A stretch of DNA of 64,000 nucleotides from Cantharellus purpuraceus (GCA_025174535.1 JALBUN010000023.1:744001-808000), one strand, 5' to 3'; positions 22,512-33,259 are shown, counted from the first letter of the stretch. The notes: a model not told the origin generated them from the letters alone. Program-made: numbers and translations.

Positions 22512-23508
22512 TCCTTGGCTTGGTGGCCAGGCTTTCCGCAGAACAGACAGAGGTTGTTGTCCATGCGGCGCTGGCGTTCCTGCTGGGTAAGTTTTCCATC
22601 CTTCCCCAGCTTGGTGGAGAGGTCTGGAGTACTCTTGTGAGCTCCGGAGTTATTGCTGGTGCCAGAATTGTTCTGACCAGAACCGGAAGTGGCAGCGTTA
22701 CCAGTGTTTGACTTCTGGCCTGAGTTGGTGGTGGTCCTCTTATCAGAGCCCTTGTTGGGCTTTGGGGTCTTGTCCGATGATTTGTCTGATTTGTTGTTGG
22801 CCAAATTTTCGTGGGAGACCTCGGATTGATGTTCCCAATAACAGGTGTCGATGAATTGGGCAAGCTTGCAGAGGTTAACCAAAGTATCTGGTTTACCAAT
22901 GCGTGATATCTCGTCCTTGATGTGGGATGGGAGTCCAACATAAAATTGGCGTTGGAGTGCGGCGTTGCCCCATTGGACTTTCGGGGCTAGCTGCTGGAAA
23001 CTCACAATGTATTTTGCGATTTTGTGATTTTCCTTCATCCAAAGTTGATTGAGTTCGTTCTCGGCATTGGCCTCGGGGTTGTAAGGACCAAAATTGGTCC
23101 GAAGTTTGGAGATGAAGTCGGAGTAGTCCTCTGACCATATCGGGTCATCAGAGTCGTCCATGAGCGCTGGCTCAAAGTAGTCCAGTGCGGTGCCCTTGAG
23201 ATAGGACATGGTGAAGGTGACCTTCACCCGATCGGATGTGAATGCGTTGGGGTGGTCACAGAAATTCAACCGGCATTGCACCAAGAACGGCTGGAGCTTT
23301 CGTGGATCAGAGCCATCGAAGGGGTTGGGTTCTTGGACCTTGGTCCAGGACTTAGGGCTTGTGGGTTATGGATGCTGCTGGCGAGCAGGGAGATGGCTTG
23401 CGCCAGATTTGGAGAGGGTGGGGTGTCGTCTTCTTCATTGATGGCCTCTATGTGATCCATCGGTTCTTCGATGACCTCGGAGATGGTGTCGATGCTGGGA
23501 GGGGGCAC
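22436..23508 (-). pseudogene. Gypsy-1 gag, frameshifted
   Basis: Capsid/nucleocapsid polyprotein. The N-terminal frame (from ATG 23508) is acidic and joins by an indel near 23350 to the frame carrying NPFDGSDPRKLQPFLVQCRL and then VKVTFTMSYLKGTALDYFEP, a retrotransposon gag core. The C-terminal part has a Ser/Asn/Gly-rich linker and one zinc knuckle, CLFCGKPGHQAKDC. It overlaps the start of the pol frame by 76 bp in a different frame, so either a programmed shift or a mutation links gag and pol. Confidence 0.8.
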
Positions 23509-23571
23509 CTCGATGGTTCATGTGCGTTTGGAATTGGCAGTGGATTGTGGCATTGGTAGGAGTGAGTATGG

Positions 23572-23583
23572 CAGTTCGAATAT
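23572..23583 (-). promoter_or_regulatory. Gypsy-1 self-complementary primer-binding site
   Basis: Two nt inside the 5' LTR the minus strand reads ATATTCGAACTG. It pairs with CAGTTTGAATAT at 23840-23829 in the same LTR with one G-U wobble, and perfectly with CAGTTCGAATAT in the LTR copy at 37693-38189. The LTR site lies 33 nt after a TATA-like box, at the expected mRNA 5' end. This suggests Tf1-type self-priming rather than tRNA priming. Confidence 0.6.
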
Positions 23584-23585
23584 AC

Positions 23586-24168
23586 TGTTACACACTAGGT
23601 CTGATTGGGGGTCAGAGATTGGGTCAGAGTTCAGGTCGGAGGTTGGGTCGGAGGTTGGGTCAGAGGTTGGGTCAGAGGTTGGGTCGGAGTCGGAGCACGT
23701 CGTGGGGGTCGGGACGGACTTGGCTTCAGCTTATGTGCTGCGCCCTCACTAATACCGGTGTCCAAGATTTCAGAGACAGAGTATGACTTAGAGAGTTAGG
23801 ATTGGACTTAGGAACTAGGCGTGATTCAATATTCAAACTGGGGAATGAAGTCCCCAGTCGGGCAACTTAAATACATATTTGAAATCTAATAATAATTACT
23901 CCAGTGATGGGTCTCCGAGGCCAACGGCCTTACATGAGTATGTCCGAGTCCGACAGGGACGGATGTCCGGGTTCCTATGGTGATGCTGATGCATCAATTG
24001 GAACTGGAGACAGATGGGCGGAATCAGCGGTGACAATCGGACAGGTAGATGGAGACGGTGGTTTCCAAATGGAGTATAGATTTCATATGTGTGGGGATCT
24101 GAGGGGATCAGACGGGGATCTGAGGGGATCAGACGGGGATCTGGACGTTAATGAATATAGTCATAACA
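23586..24168 (-). repeat. LTR-B, 5' LTR of Gypsy-1
   Basis: 583 bp. On the minus strand it starts TGTTATGACTATATTC and ends GTGTGTAACA. TATA-like TATTTAAG (23873-23866), then a GGGGA...TCCCC hairpin, then the inferred start site near 23840. Contains tandem GGTTGGGTCGGA-type repeats (about 23625-23690) and a duplicated GATCTGAGGGGATCAGACGG (about 24097-24140). Confidence 0.8.
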
Positions 24169-24528
24169 ACTACTTCACACATTGCTGTTACCCACTTCTG
24201 AATGCCACTGGTTGGACGGTTGGATTCATCCACCTACTTCCTTTAGCTTCTAAGTGCATTCCCCTCTTTTTGGAATATCTGGACCCCTAAGCGTCCGTGA
24301 ACTCTAGACTCTGGAAGTCTTATTCATTTCTTGCTGCTAAGAAACATATTACTTTTCTGCATATAGTCTGCATTGACCAATACAAAGGATTGTAACCAAA
24401 GTACAAATGTTAAATTGTTTCTGGAGTTGTGCTGCAGCAGGGTTTGATATTCTTCTCAGCTGTTCATTCATGGAATTGTGGTGATTTAGAGTTTGCCCTA
24501 ACACCATAATTTTGTGGGTTCCAAAACA
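24169..24528 (+). repeat. LTR-X 3' fragment
   Basis: Matches the last ~360 bp of LTR-X (ACTACTTCACACATTGCTG to GGGTTCCAAAACA). Abuts the Gypsy-1 LTR on the left and a Gypsy-1-type pol fragment on the right. Confidence 0.75.
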
Positions 24529-25865
24529 CTGGACAATGGACAAGTCCATCTGATCGCCTTTCACTCACGTACATTTACGCCCCCCGAACTGAACTATGAC
24601 GTCCATGACAAAGAGCTCCTTGCCATATATGAAGCCTTCCAGATATGGAGACTACCTCAAAGGCCCCTCCGATCTGGTGGACGTCATTATGGACCACAAG
24701 AACTTGGAATACTCCTCCACAATGAAACTACTCACCTGGAGACAAGTCCGATGGTCTGAATACCTATCTCAGTTCAATCTTGTTATCCGTTTCCATCCAG
24801 GTTGACTTGGAGCAAAGCCCAACACATTAACTAGATGCTGGGATGTCTACCCTAAAGAGGGGAGTAGCGACTATGCCACTGTAAACCCACACAACTTTCA
24901 TCCTGTGTTTACTAATGAGCAGCTGGCATCCTCCCTATGAGCGTCCACCCTCATGACTCCCACCCTCTGAGCTGTTACCATTATGGACATCAACCAACTC
25001 TGCTCTGACATTCGCTCATCACTCCGATCTGATCCTATTGCAGTTAAACACTTGGACAACCCTTCCAATCCAAAATGGTCACTTGACCCCAAAGGACACC
25101 TCCGACACAACAACCGGATATATGTCCCCAACGCCAACGGTCTCCGACTCCAAGTTTTGCAGTATTATCATGATCACCTGATCTCTGGCCATTTTGGGCA
25201 AAATTGCACACAAGGATTAATCTGACGGGACTATGTATGGCCAAAAATGTGAGAACACATTCAACATTACTGTAACTCCTGCACCATGTGTATGCACTCA
25301 AAATCGCAAAGGCACAAACCCTATGGAACGCTTAAGCAACTTCTGGTCCCGGAGCAACCATGGAACTCCATCTCCATGGATTTCATAGAGAAGCTCCCCC
25401 CATTGCTTGGATATGACACCATACTTGTGATTGTCGACAGGTTCACTAAACAGTCACTATTCATTCCGACACATGACACCATCACCTCTGCCTCACTAGC
25501 TAAATTGTTTGTTCTCCACGTATTATCTAAACACGGAGTCCCATTGCATGTCATATCCGATTGGGACTCAGAGTTTGTGTCCTCCTTCTTCCGCACATTA
25601 GGAAAGGCTCTTGACATGAAGCTTCATTTCACCTCTGGATACCATCTGGAAGGAGACAGACAAACGGAACGAATGAATCAGTCCCTGGAACAATATCTCC
25701 GAGTCTATTGTAACTATCAACAAGACAACTGGGCTGACCTACTTCCAATTGCAGAATTTGTCTACAACAATGCTCCAAACATGACTACTGGTGTCTCTCT
25801 GTTCTTTGCTAATAAAGGCTATCATCCAAACATCTCCATCCACCCTGAGAAGGAACTCGCCTCCA
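24529..25865 (+). pseudogene. Gypsy-1-family pol fragment (RNase H-integrase)
   Basis: Plus-strand copy of the Gypsy-1 family: the end of RNase H (FHSRTFTPPELNYDVHDKEL), connection region, HHCC finger (YYHDHLISGHFGQNC ... CNSCTMCMHSKSQ) and integrase core (FIEKLPP, IVDRFTKQSLFIP, VISDWDSEFVSSFF, ERMNQSLEQYL). It has a frameshift near 24640, stops in the linker, and the same TGA in GLI*RDYVWP as the other copy. Gypsy-2 inserted at 25865 and interrupts the frame; the next codons resume at 32291. Confidence 0.8.
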
Positions 25866-26226
25866 TGTGAGGGCGACGCTGATGACGAGGCCACAACAAC
25901 AAGATACTCAATAAGTGAGAGCCGATAAGAAATAATGCCAGCTGGTACAGCGGATATCCTCAGAGATCAAGCTGTTTCTGATAAATACATGGGACTTACC
26001 TGGTACAGCGGATATCCTCAGAGATCAAGCTGAGGGGATCACACTGCACCAAGGCGAGTCTTTATACTAAATGATGGAGACGGATAGGAGAACCAAGATA
26101 GGGGAGGAAAGATAGGGGAAGTGATAGGGGCAATGAAATAGGGGAGACGCACCCTGACAGGCTGCGCTGATAGGGGTGTCAAGAGAAAATACTAAAAATA
26201 GAATATGACTTATTTGAACCCTGACA
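25866..26226 (-). repeat. LTR-C, 3' LTR of Gypsy-2
   Basis: Plus-strand ends TGTGAGGGCGACG and GAACCCTGACA. Contains a 33-bp internal direct repeat at 25942-25974 and 26000-26032 and a TATAAAG box on the minus strand (26066 downward). Confidence 0.9.
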
Positions 26227-26279
26227 TCACCTCCCTCTTAATGCATGTCGTCTCGATATGCACTATCGTCCCATCCATC

Positions 26280-26717
26280 TCAAGAGAGACACACCCTGAA
26301 GCACTCTGCAAGGTCCCTTCTCACTCTCTGCCAAAGTAGAGCCCATGACGAGTGTTGATGGTGACTCTTCTCTGCCTTGGGGTAAAGTGGGATGGTGAAC
26401 TCTCCAGGGGATATGGGATTGTTCGTGCTGAAAACTGCCCCAAGTATCATCTCCCCTCCCTCATAGGTGACTTTACCGGCGAGCCCTTGGAAGGCATATG
26501 GTATGTCATAGTTGCCGATGAATAGAGGGTCCCCGATGTAGTATGTCTGGCGTCTGGATGGATTACGATGCCAGAAGGGGAAATGAACTTGTGGAGGTGG
26601 AGATGGGAGGTTATAATCCTCTACAGCACGTGCAGTATCCCTTGAGTCAACTGACCAAGTGATTGAGGGGTAGGAACGGAGTGAGCGTAGAGGGGTGGAT
26701 TCAGACTGGTAAGGCAT
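26280..26717 (-). CDS. Gypsy-2 ORF3, unknown 145-aa protein
   Basis: Lies between the pol stop and the 3' LTR, in the sense direction, from a real ATG at 26717. I do not recognise a domain. Features: an N-terminal Ser/Thr-rich part with ITWSVDSRDTARAVEDYNLP, a PPPQVHFPFWHRNP block, the core YYIGDPLFIGNYDIPYAF, and a C-terminus WALLWQRVRRDLAECFRVC. There is no signal peptide or convincing membrane segment, so it does not look like an envelope. A TATATAAG box (26785-26778) lies about 60 nt upstream of the ATG, suggesting its own transcript. A divergent homologue is at 47646-48080 in another element. Possibly an accessory or regulatory protein. Confidence 0.7.
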   Translation of the reverse strand: MPYQSESTPLRSLRSYPSITWSVDSRDTARAVEDYNLPSPPPQVHFPFWHRNPSRRQTYYIGDPLFIGNYDIPYAFQGLAGKVTYEGGEMILGAVFSTNNPISPGEFTIPLYPKAEKSHHQHSSWALLWQRVRRDLAECFRVCLS

Positions 26718-26775
26718 GGTGGGTTGGGTAGTGAACGATGATGGTTTTACTGAGGAAGGGGAAGTGGATTCACTG

Positions 26776-26786
26776 GCTTATATACA
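26776..26786 (-). promoter_or_regulatory. TATA box upstream of ORF3
   Basis: GTATATAAGCC on the minus strand, about 60 nt before the ORF3 ATG and after the pol stop codon. The same sequence is kept in Gypsy-3 near 48570. Confidence 0.5.
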
Positions 26787-26823
26787 GTTAGTGGAATTTC
26801 GGCATGGATGAATTTGGTGAGCG

Positions 26824-29800
26824 CTAAGCTTCACTGTGCCTATTCTGCGGCTCTGAAATGTGTCCAATACCACGTGTTGGGTTCCTGCCAGCTGTCCAAT
26901 CAAAGAGGACCTGTTTGGGAGGTTCTGTGAAGTTCTCAAAGTGTCTGAAGGGAAGAGCCGCATAGGTGGCTGCCGAAATACGCCTTGGGGCTTCAGGATT
27001 TTCCCGATGGAAGTCTGCAATGCGCCTTCTAGCCCCACTGGCATCCTTAGCTGGGATCCAGAGGTCGTCAGCAGCTCCATAGCCCTTCCAACGCACCAGG
27101 TATTCCAGTCTTCCTCGGAAAACTCTGCTGTCAAGGATCTTCACAACTTCGTATTCCTGTACTCCATCTCGAATGACTGGAGGTGGTGGAGGAGATGACT
27201 GGCGTTCAGGGATGGGATCCTTTTCATAAGGACGGAGTAAGACAACAGAGAACACTGGATGAGTGCGGCCAAAGATTGGGGGAAGTCGTAGGCCATAGGC
27301 ATTTCGTGAGACCACCTTATTAATCACATACGGTCCTAACCATTTGTGATCAAGTTTCTTGGTTGGACGGGTGGTGGTGATATTTTGTGCATTGAGCCAG
27401 ACCTTGTCACCAAGTTTGTATACTGGGGCTGCTTGCCGATGGGCATCATAGAATCGTGCCATATCATCTGCTGCCTTTTCCAGGGCAGAGCGAGCCTCAG
27501 TGGTGGCCGTCTCCATACGCTCAGTGAATTCTTCCAGTGCTTCAAGTCGTGTCTCTCGGATTGGCTCTAACCCAAGCCTTGGGTGTTGGCCTGTATCAAG
27601 CATGAAGGGGGTTGATTGCGTGGAGGAGTGGATGCGGTTGTTGTATGTGAATTCGGCAAGAGGAACCCACTCAATCCAGTCATCCTGGCGCTGATTGACG
27701 AAAAGCCTCAAGTATTGTTCAATTTCTTGATTGACCCTTTCCGTCTGACCATCGGTTTGTGGATGATATGCTGTGGATGCTGCAACCTTGATCCCCAAAA
27801 GCTTATTGAGCTCGCGCATAAATTGAGAGACAAACTGGGTGCCACGGTCACTGATGATCTCCTCAGGAAGGCCGTGGTGTTTCCACACATGGTCTCGGAA
27901 AAGTCGTGCAACTCCTATGGAGTTGATGTCAGAGGTGGTAGGGATAACATGTGCTCGTTTGGAAAGACGGTCCACAACGACAAGGAGTGCATCATAGCCA
28001 TGGCTGATGGGTAGTTCTACAATAAGGTCAACAGATATCACTTGCCACCTCCGATCTGGGACACGATTAGGCAGGAGTTTACCCATAGGAGGAGCAGGGA
28101 AAGTTTTTGTCCGATTGCAGAGGTCACATCCCTTGACATATTTGGCAATGTATCGTCCAAATCCAGGCCACCAGTAGCTGCGGGATACAAGTTCTGTTGT
28201 TCTCCAGCGACCAGGGTGACCTGTAATGTGAGTATCGTGGTGTGCCCTTACAATGTCATGGCGCAATTTTGGGTCAAGAGGGACATATACCTTGCCACGA
28301 TAGAGGACAAGTCCATTCTCCTCGGTCCATTCCTGTCCTCGTAAATTCCGAGAGGGGCCAAGTTCCTTAAGAGCCTTTACAACCTTTTCATCTCTGTTGG
28401 TGCAATTCCGCACACGTTCCAGGAATATGTCTCCTCTCCTGTGATCATTTGAGCTTCTGGCCCTGGATAGGTGGATGTCGCATCGATGTGGAACAGCTCA
28501 GGGCCAAGAAGAATCTGGTTCTGGTTATCTTCCTCCCCCCGCTTATGATCTACACGTCGTGAGAGGGCATCAGGTTTGGCTGAATGTCGTCCAGGACGGT
28601 GGATCAGTTCAAAGTCAAAACGAGAAAGGTATAGTGACCAGCGAGCTTGTCGACGATTGAGATTTTGAGCTGTACGGAAATATGTGAGGTTTTGATGGTC
28701 GTTAAGGATTTCAATCTTGTATTTGGTCCCTTCCAAGATGTGGCGCCATTCTTCTAGTCCACGGATGACTGAGAGCAATTCCTTATCATGGATGGCATAG
28801 TTGCGCTCTGCATCTGAAAGGCTCTTGGATACAAAACCTACCGGCCTCCATTTCTCATCGTCACAGAGTTGAGATAGAACAGCACCTGTTGCATATGCTG
28901 AAGCATCTGTCTCTAGTCGAAAATGCTTGGTTTGATCTGGGAGGACAAGGATTGGAGTTGACATGACAAGCTGCTTGAGTTTATCAAAGGCTTCTTGTTC
29001 TGGGCCATCAGGTATCCAAGACCACTGTGTATCTGCCTTTGTTAACCGATTCAGAGGCTTTGCGATATGTGAGAAGTCCTCAATGAAGCGACGATAGAAA
29101 TTGATGAAACCCAGGAAGGATTTGACTTCTGTCACATTGCGTGGTGTGGGCCAGTCCCTGACTCCAGCCACCTTAACTGGGTCCATAGCTACCTGTCCCT
29201 GTGAGAGAATCAATCCAAGATAATCTACCTTCTGTTGCGAGAAAAGGCATTTCTCTGGTTTGAGGTACAGGTGGTTGTCCCGAAGAATTTCAAGGACAGA
29301 TTGCACGATCGTGTGGTGTTGTTCTAGGGATTCAGTGAAAATGAGGATGTCGTCCATGAACACTACCATAGTGCCATCATCAATGAGCTCCTTGAAAATG
29401 CCATTCATCATTGTCTGAAAGGTTGCTGGGCTGTTTGTGAGACCAAAGAACATGACCAGGGGTTCAAATAGACCACGATTGGTTTGAAAGGCTGCCTTCC
29501 ACTCATCGCCCTCTTTAATCCGCACATTGTTATATCCCCATCGGATGTCAAGCTTGGTAAAGTACTTGGCATTGGCTGCGGCAATTTTATTCATGATGTC
29601 TGGTACCAGGGGTAGTGGGCAGGCGTTCTTGATTGTGATATCATTCAGCTTGCGGTAGTCTTGCACAAAACAAAGATTACCGTCCTTCTTCTTCACAAAA
29701 AGACAGGGGATGCCATGGGTGACTTGGAAGGTCGTATACGATGATTCCGTAGGTTCTCCTCAAGGAATGCGTCCAACTCCTTCTGCTCATTTGGGGACAT

Positions 29801-30721
29801 TGGATAGACCTTTGTGCTGAAGGGTTGCGCTCCTGGAGTGAGTTCAATAGCGTGGTCCCACAGTTTTCGAGGTGGAAGTTGGTCAAAGGACTCCTTTGCA
29901 AAAACATCCTTAAATCCCCAGTACGCCTTTGGGACAATCTCCTCAAAGGTTTTGACTGGAGTAGATTCTGCAGCCTTCTGTGTGAGCTGTTGAGAAACTG
30001 TTGAACCAGCATAGATATTCTCCAAGTCTTCTTCTACAAAGATAACAAACGTTCGGTCTCCCTCGTATTGGGGTTGCCCGTGTGAGTTCTTGCCATTTGA
30101 AGGAGTTGTACCAAGCGAATGCTCTTTGTGTTCTGGTACTTCTCCACATGAATCAGGGCAGCGAGTCATCTGTACCTTTCCTGTACGCCAGTCTACCTCT
30201 GGGTTGTGCTTCACAAGCCAGGTGTGCCCAACAATTATGCCAAAGGTTCCCAGGCTTGTGACTGAAAATGTGGCACGTTCGGTATGGGTCCCATATGTGC
30301 AGATGAGATCGACTTCTTCCTTGATTGAACCTGCTTCATTTGGGGTCCCATCAATGTTATAAACAGGTATGGCACGTGGTAGAGGGCGTGTTCGAAGTTT
30401 CTCTGCTTTGACATATTCTGCATCAATGAACATTCCTGTAGCACCACTATCGAGGAGTGCATCCACGGCTAGAGGGTATCCAGTGTCTACCGAATGGATT
30501 TTCATGGGAATTCTTGTACATCGACGGATGTCTGCAGATCGAAGGTAGAGACGAGGAGGGTCATCATGTTTAGCTGGAAGTTGAGAAGGGGTTTCAGGCA
30601 TGGCTGTTTTGGTTTCAGTCTGATGGACAAGGGAGTGTGCGTGTAACATATCGCTAGTGAGCCCTACAGTACATGATTCAAGAACTGAAAACCGGTTTGT
30701 CAGGCAGGGCATGCTCTTCAC
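26824..30721 (-). pseudogene. Gypsy-2 pol, two single-base frameshifts
   Basis: Protease DALLDSGATGMFIDAE, reverse transcriptase (MFFGLTNSPATFQ, FMDDILIFTES in place of the usual YxDD), RNase H (FRLETDASAYATGAVLS), integrase zinc finger (HHDTHITGHPGRWR ... CDLCNRTK), DDE core (VDLIVELP, ISDRGTQFVSQ, QTERVNQEIEQYL), chromodomain (EYEVVKILDSRVFRGRLEY, LVRWKGYG). Against Gypsy-3 it lacks one A in an A-run near 29697 and one T near 28431, splitting the frame into three. All catalytic residues are otherwise present. The gaps could be real or sequencing errors in short runs. Confidence 0.88.
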
Positions 30722-31861
30722 TGCTGACTGGCCTGAAAATCCTGCTTCTCCTCTTGCTTTGGAATTACTGCCTTCTGCGCTTCTTCCTTGGCCTTCGGTG
30801 CAGCTGCTACTGACTCTGATATCATGCCTGCAATTGCTGTTTGTGTGAGATCAGCTCGGATACGTTCCTTGCGTGGTTCAGGGCATGCTGGGGATATATG
30901 GCCACGCTTTCCACAGTTATAGCACGTCCGAGTCTCAATGCGATGGCGGTTGGAGTCAATATCCATAGGTGCAGCACCATTAGAGGTTGCCAAGGTAGTT
31001 GGTACAGAGATGACCGGAGTGCTGTGAGGGCGGGATGGGGTAGAGCGGGCAGGAGTGAGGGAAGTCTGAGCACGTCTCACTTCTAGAAGACGACGGTGGT
31101 TGCGGTCAATTTGACAGGCCGCTTCCTTCCATGCCTTGAGATCGGACGGGAGGGATGGCTGTGCATGGATCTTGTCAAGAATCATTGCAGGGAGCCCTCG
31201 GGCATAGGCATCTTCCAGTGCTGCATCATTAAACCCAGTCCTTCCTGCTAGTATCTCAAACTGTGCCGTGTATTCATCCGCTGACATGCCAGGTGTCATC
31301 CTAAGATCATGTAGCTTTGTTCGTGCTGTTCGAGAGCGGTCAGGGTCCCAAAAAAGTGTTCTCCACTTGCTTAATGAATTCCTCCAAGGTGGAGAGCGGT
31401 GAGGTCCTGTCAATGACTGCCTGTGTCTCATTGTGCGCCCATACTTCAGCAGAACCTCCTGTCATAAAAGAGAGGGCATAGAGGATCTTGGTCCGCTCAT
31501 CTGGGAAAGATGTAGGCTGGACTGCAATGGCAAGCCTGATAGAGCGAATGAAACCTTCCGTCTCTGCACGATCTCCATTGAATTTGGCTGGTTCAGCTGC
31601 CCTTATTGGGCGAACGGATGACGATGTAGGAGAAGGTGTGGGAAATGAGGTGGTCTGAGAGATGGTCTGTGCTGCAGCGATGGCAGCAGCAGTGGCAGCA
31701 TCTGCTAGGTTGTTCTGGACATTGGCGAACTGGCTTTGGAGGTGCTGGTTCTGGAGTTGCAGCTGCTGGAGCTGCTGCGCCTGGGTGTTGAACAACGCTC
31801 GCAGAAAGCCACCACTTTCACCTAGAGTGTCCCAGTAGGCTTCAGGGAGCTGATCGGTCAT
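30718..31861 (-). pseudogene. Gypsy-2 gag, one frameshift
   Basis: Starts MTDQLPEAYWDTLGESG at 31861, with a Gln/Leu-rich helix and an Ala-rich segment, then the gag core (PAKFNGDRAETEGFIRSIRL, EEFIKQVENTFWDPDRSRTA when the frame is restored, EYTAQFEILAGRTGF). The zinc knuckle is CYNCGKRGHISPAC. An extra A in the A6 run near 31352 shifts the frame. The gag stop overlaps the pol start by a few bases (30718/30721). Confidence 0.88.
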
Positions 31862-31917
31862 GGTATCGGTGAAGTAGTTAATAGGGAAAGTGTTATGAGG
31901 TGTGGGGTCGTCTTATG

Positions 31918-31927
31918 AGCTTGATCT
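31918..31927 (-). promoter_or_regulatory. Gypsy-2 self-complementary primer-binding site
   Basis: Minus strand AGATCAAGCT, two nt after the 5' LTR. It is perfectly complementary to AGCTTGATCT at 32095-32086 in the LTR, whose first base is 35 nt downstream of TATAAAG (32130-32124), the expected mRNA start. Tf1-like self-priming is inferred. Confidence 0.7.
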
Positions 31928-31929
31928 TC

Positions 31930-32290
31930 TGTGAGGGCGACGCTGATGACGAGGCCACAACAACAAGATACTCAATAAGTGAGAGCCGATAAGAAATAAT
32001 GCCAGCTGGTACAGCGGATATCCTCAGAGATCAAGCTGTTTCTGATAAATACATGGGACTTACCTGGTACAGCGGATATCCTCAGAGATCAAGCTGAGGG
32101 GATCACACTGCACCAAGGCGAGTCTTTATACTAAATGATGGAGACGGATAGGAGAACCAAGATAGGGGAGGAAAGATAGGGGAAGTGATAGGGGCAATGA
32201 AATAGGGGAGACGCACCCTGACAGGCTGCGCTGATAGGGGTGTCAAGAGAAAATACTAAAAATAGAATATGACTTATTTGAACCCTGACA
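31930..32290 (-). repeat. LTR-C, 5' LTR of Gypsy-2
   Basis: 361 bp, matching 25866-26226 throughout by eye. TATAAAG at 32130-32124 drives minus-strand transcription. Followed by the target duplication CTCCA at 32291. Confidence 0.9.
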
Positions 32291-32464
32291 CTCCACCAAA
32301 GCCCACCAATTCGTAACTGACCTCGATCAACTATACCAACATCTCTGAGAAACCATCTCTGATGCCCAGAAACAATATCAAGTCTCCACAGACCGACACT
32401 GCATTCCAGCTCCAGACCTGCAACTCGGAGACAAAGTATTTGTTAAGGCTGAACATTTCTGGAC
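32291..32464 (+). pseudogene. Continuation of the Gypsy-1-family pol fragment
   Basis: Resumes the frame broken at 25865: TKAHQFVTDLDQLYQHL, a stop, ETISDAQKQYQVSTD, then GDKVFVKAEHFW. Ends where LTR-X begins. Confidence 0.75.
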
Positions 32465-33259
32465 TGTTTTGGAACCTGCAAAATTATGGTGTTAGGGCAA
32501 ACTCTAAATCACCACAATTCCATGAATGAACAGCTGAGAAGAATATCAAATCCTACTGCAGCACAACTCCAGAAACAATTTAACATTTGTACTTTGGTTA
32601 CAATCCTTTGTATTGGTCAATGCAGACAATACGCAGGAAGGTAATACGTTTCTTAGCAGTAGGGAATGAATAAGACTTCCAGAGTCTAGAGTTCACGGAT
32701 GCTTAGGGGCCCAGATATTCCAAAAAGAGGGGAATGCACTTAGAGGCTAGAGGAAGTAGGTGGATGAATCCAACCGTCCAACCAGTGACACTCTGAAGCG
32801 GGTAACAGCAATGTGTGAAGTAGTCTAGCAACTGCTTCACACGAGTTCAAGATCCTAATGCTCTGCAAAGGCAGTACACACTAGTAACTTAAACAAGAGC
32901 ACTAATGGCAGGACTATTGACAGACAATCTCACCCTGTAGATTTGTAGTCACGCGAGGTAGATACTACACTCACGCCCAAAGCAGGACAATCACTACTTC
33001 GAGTGCAATCGAATACAGTTACACAACTGTAAGCGACCCTTGAACTGGACAATCAACAGTTACTGAGATATAGAGGATGACACTGTATGTCACTCTAGTC
33101 ACACTGATGTGCAAATGATGGGGTAGAAATGGTTTATTCAGAGGCAGAATGGGCTCCTTTTATATTGTATTTACAGGAGCTGACTAATACTACTGGAAAC
33201 TTCTACCTATTAATAGATGGAAACTACTGGAAGCTAGTGGAATAAGTGAGAAGGGGGTG
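32465..33259 (-). repeat. LTR-X, truncated
   Basis: Starts TGTTTTGGAACCTGC on the plus strand and follows LTR-X up to GGAATAAGTGAGAAGGGGGTG, where a forward LTR-X copy replaces its remaining half. Confidence 0.75.

Larger units (their letters stand above)
14605..24168 (-). mobile_element. Gypsy-1, degraded chromodomain Ty3/Gypsy element
   Basis: Composite element read on the minus strand: 5' LTR at 23586-24168, gag near 23508-22436, pol 22511-18774, an antisense Cys-rich ORF at 18039-18622, and part of a 3' LTR at 14605-14943. Two LTR-X copies in inverted orientation (14944-18038) interrupt the 3' end, and the rest of the 3' LTR is missing. No matching target duplication remains, since the right flank is an LTR-X fragment. 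Frameshifts, a TGA in pol and loss of catalytic Asp codons make it non-functional. The chromodomain and self-complementary primer site place it with fungal Tf1/sushi-like chromoviruses. Confidence 0.8.
25866..32290 (-). mobile_element. Gypsy-2, complete chromodomain LTR retrotransposon
   Basis: 6425-bp element bounded by 361-bp LTRs (25866-26226 and 31930-32290) that show no difference by eye, with the 5-bp target duplication CTCCA on each side (25861-25865 and 32291-32295). Minus-strand order: 5' LTR, primer site, gag, pol with protease, RT, RNase H, integrase and chromodomain, an extra ORF (ORF3), a polypurine tract (AAGAGGGAGGTGA, 26239-26227) and the 3' LTR. It interrupts an older Gypsy-1 fragment. 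Identical LTRs mean recent insertion, yet gag and pol carry three one-base shifts. Confidence 0.92.

Noticed and set aside
31930..32290. CRISPR-like direct repeats (33-bp repeat twice in LTR-C)
   Set aside because: Only two units within an LTR promoter region; no array, and a eukaryotic context.
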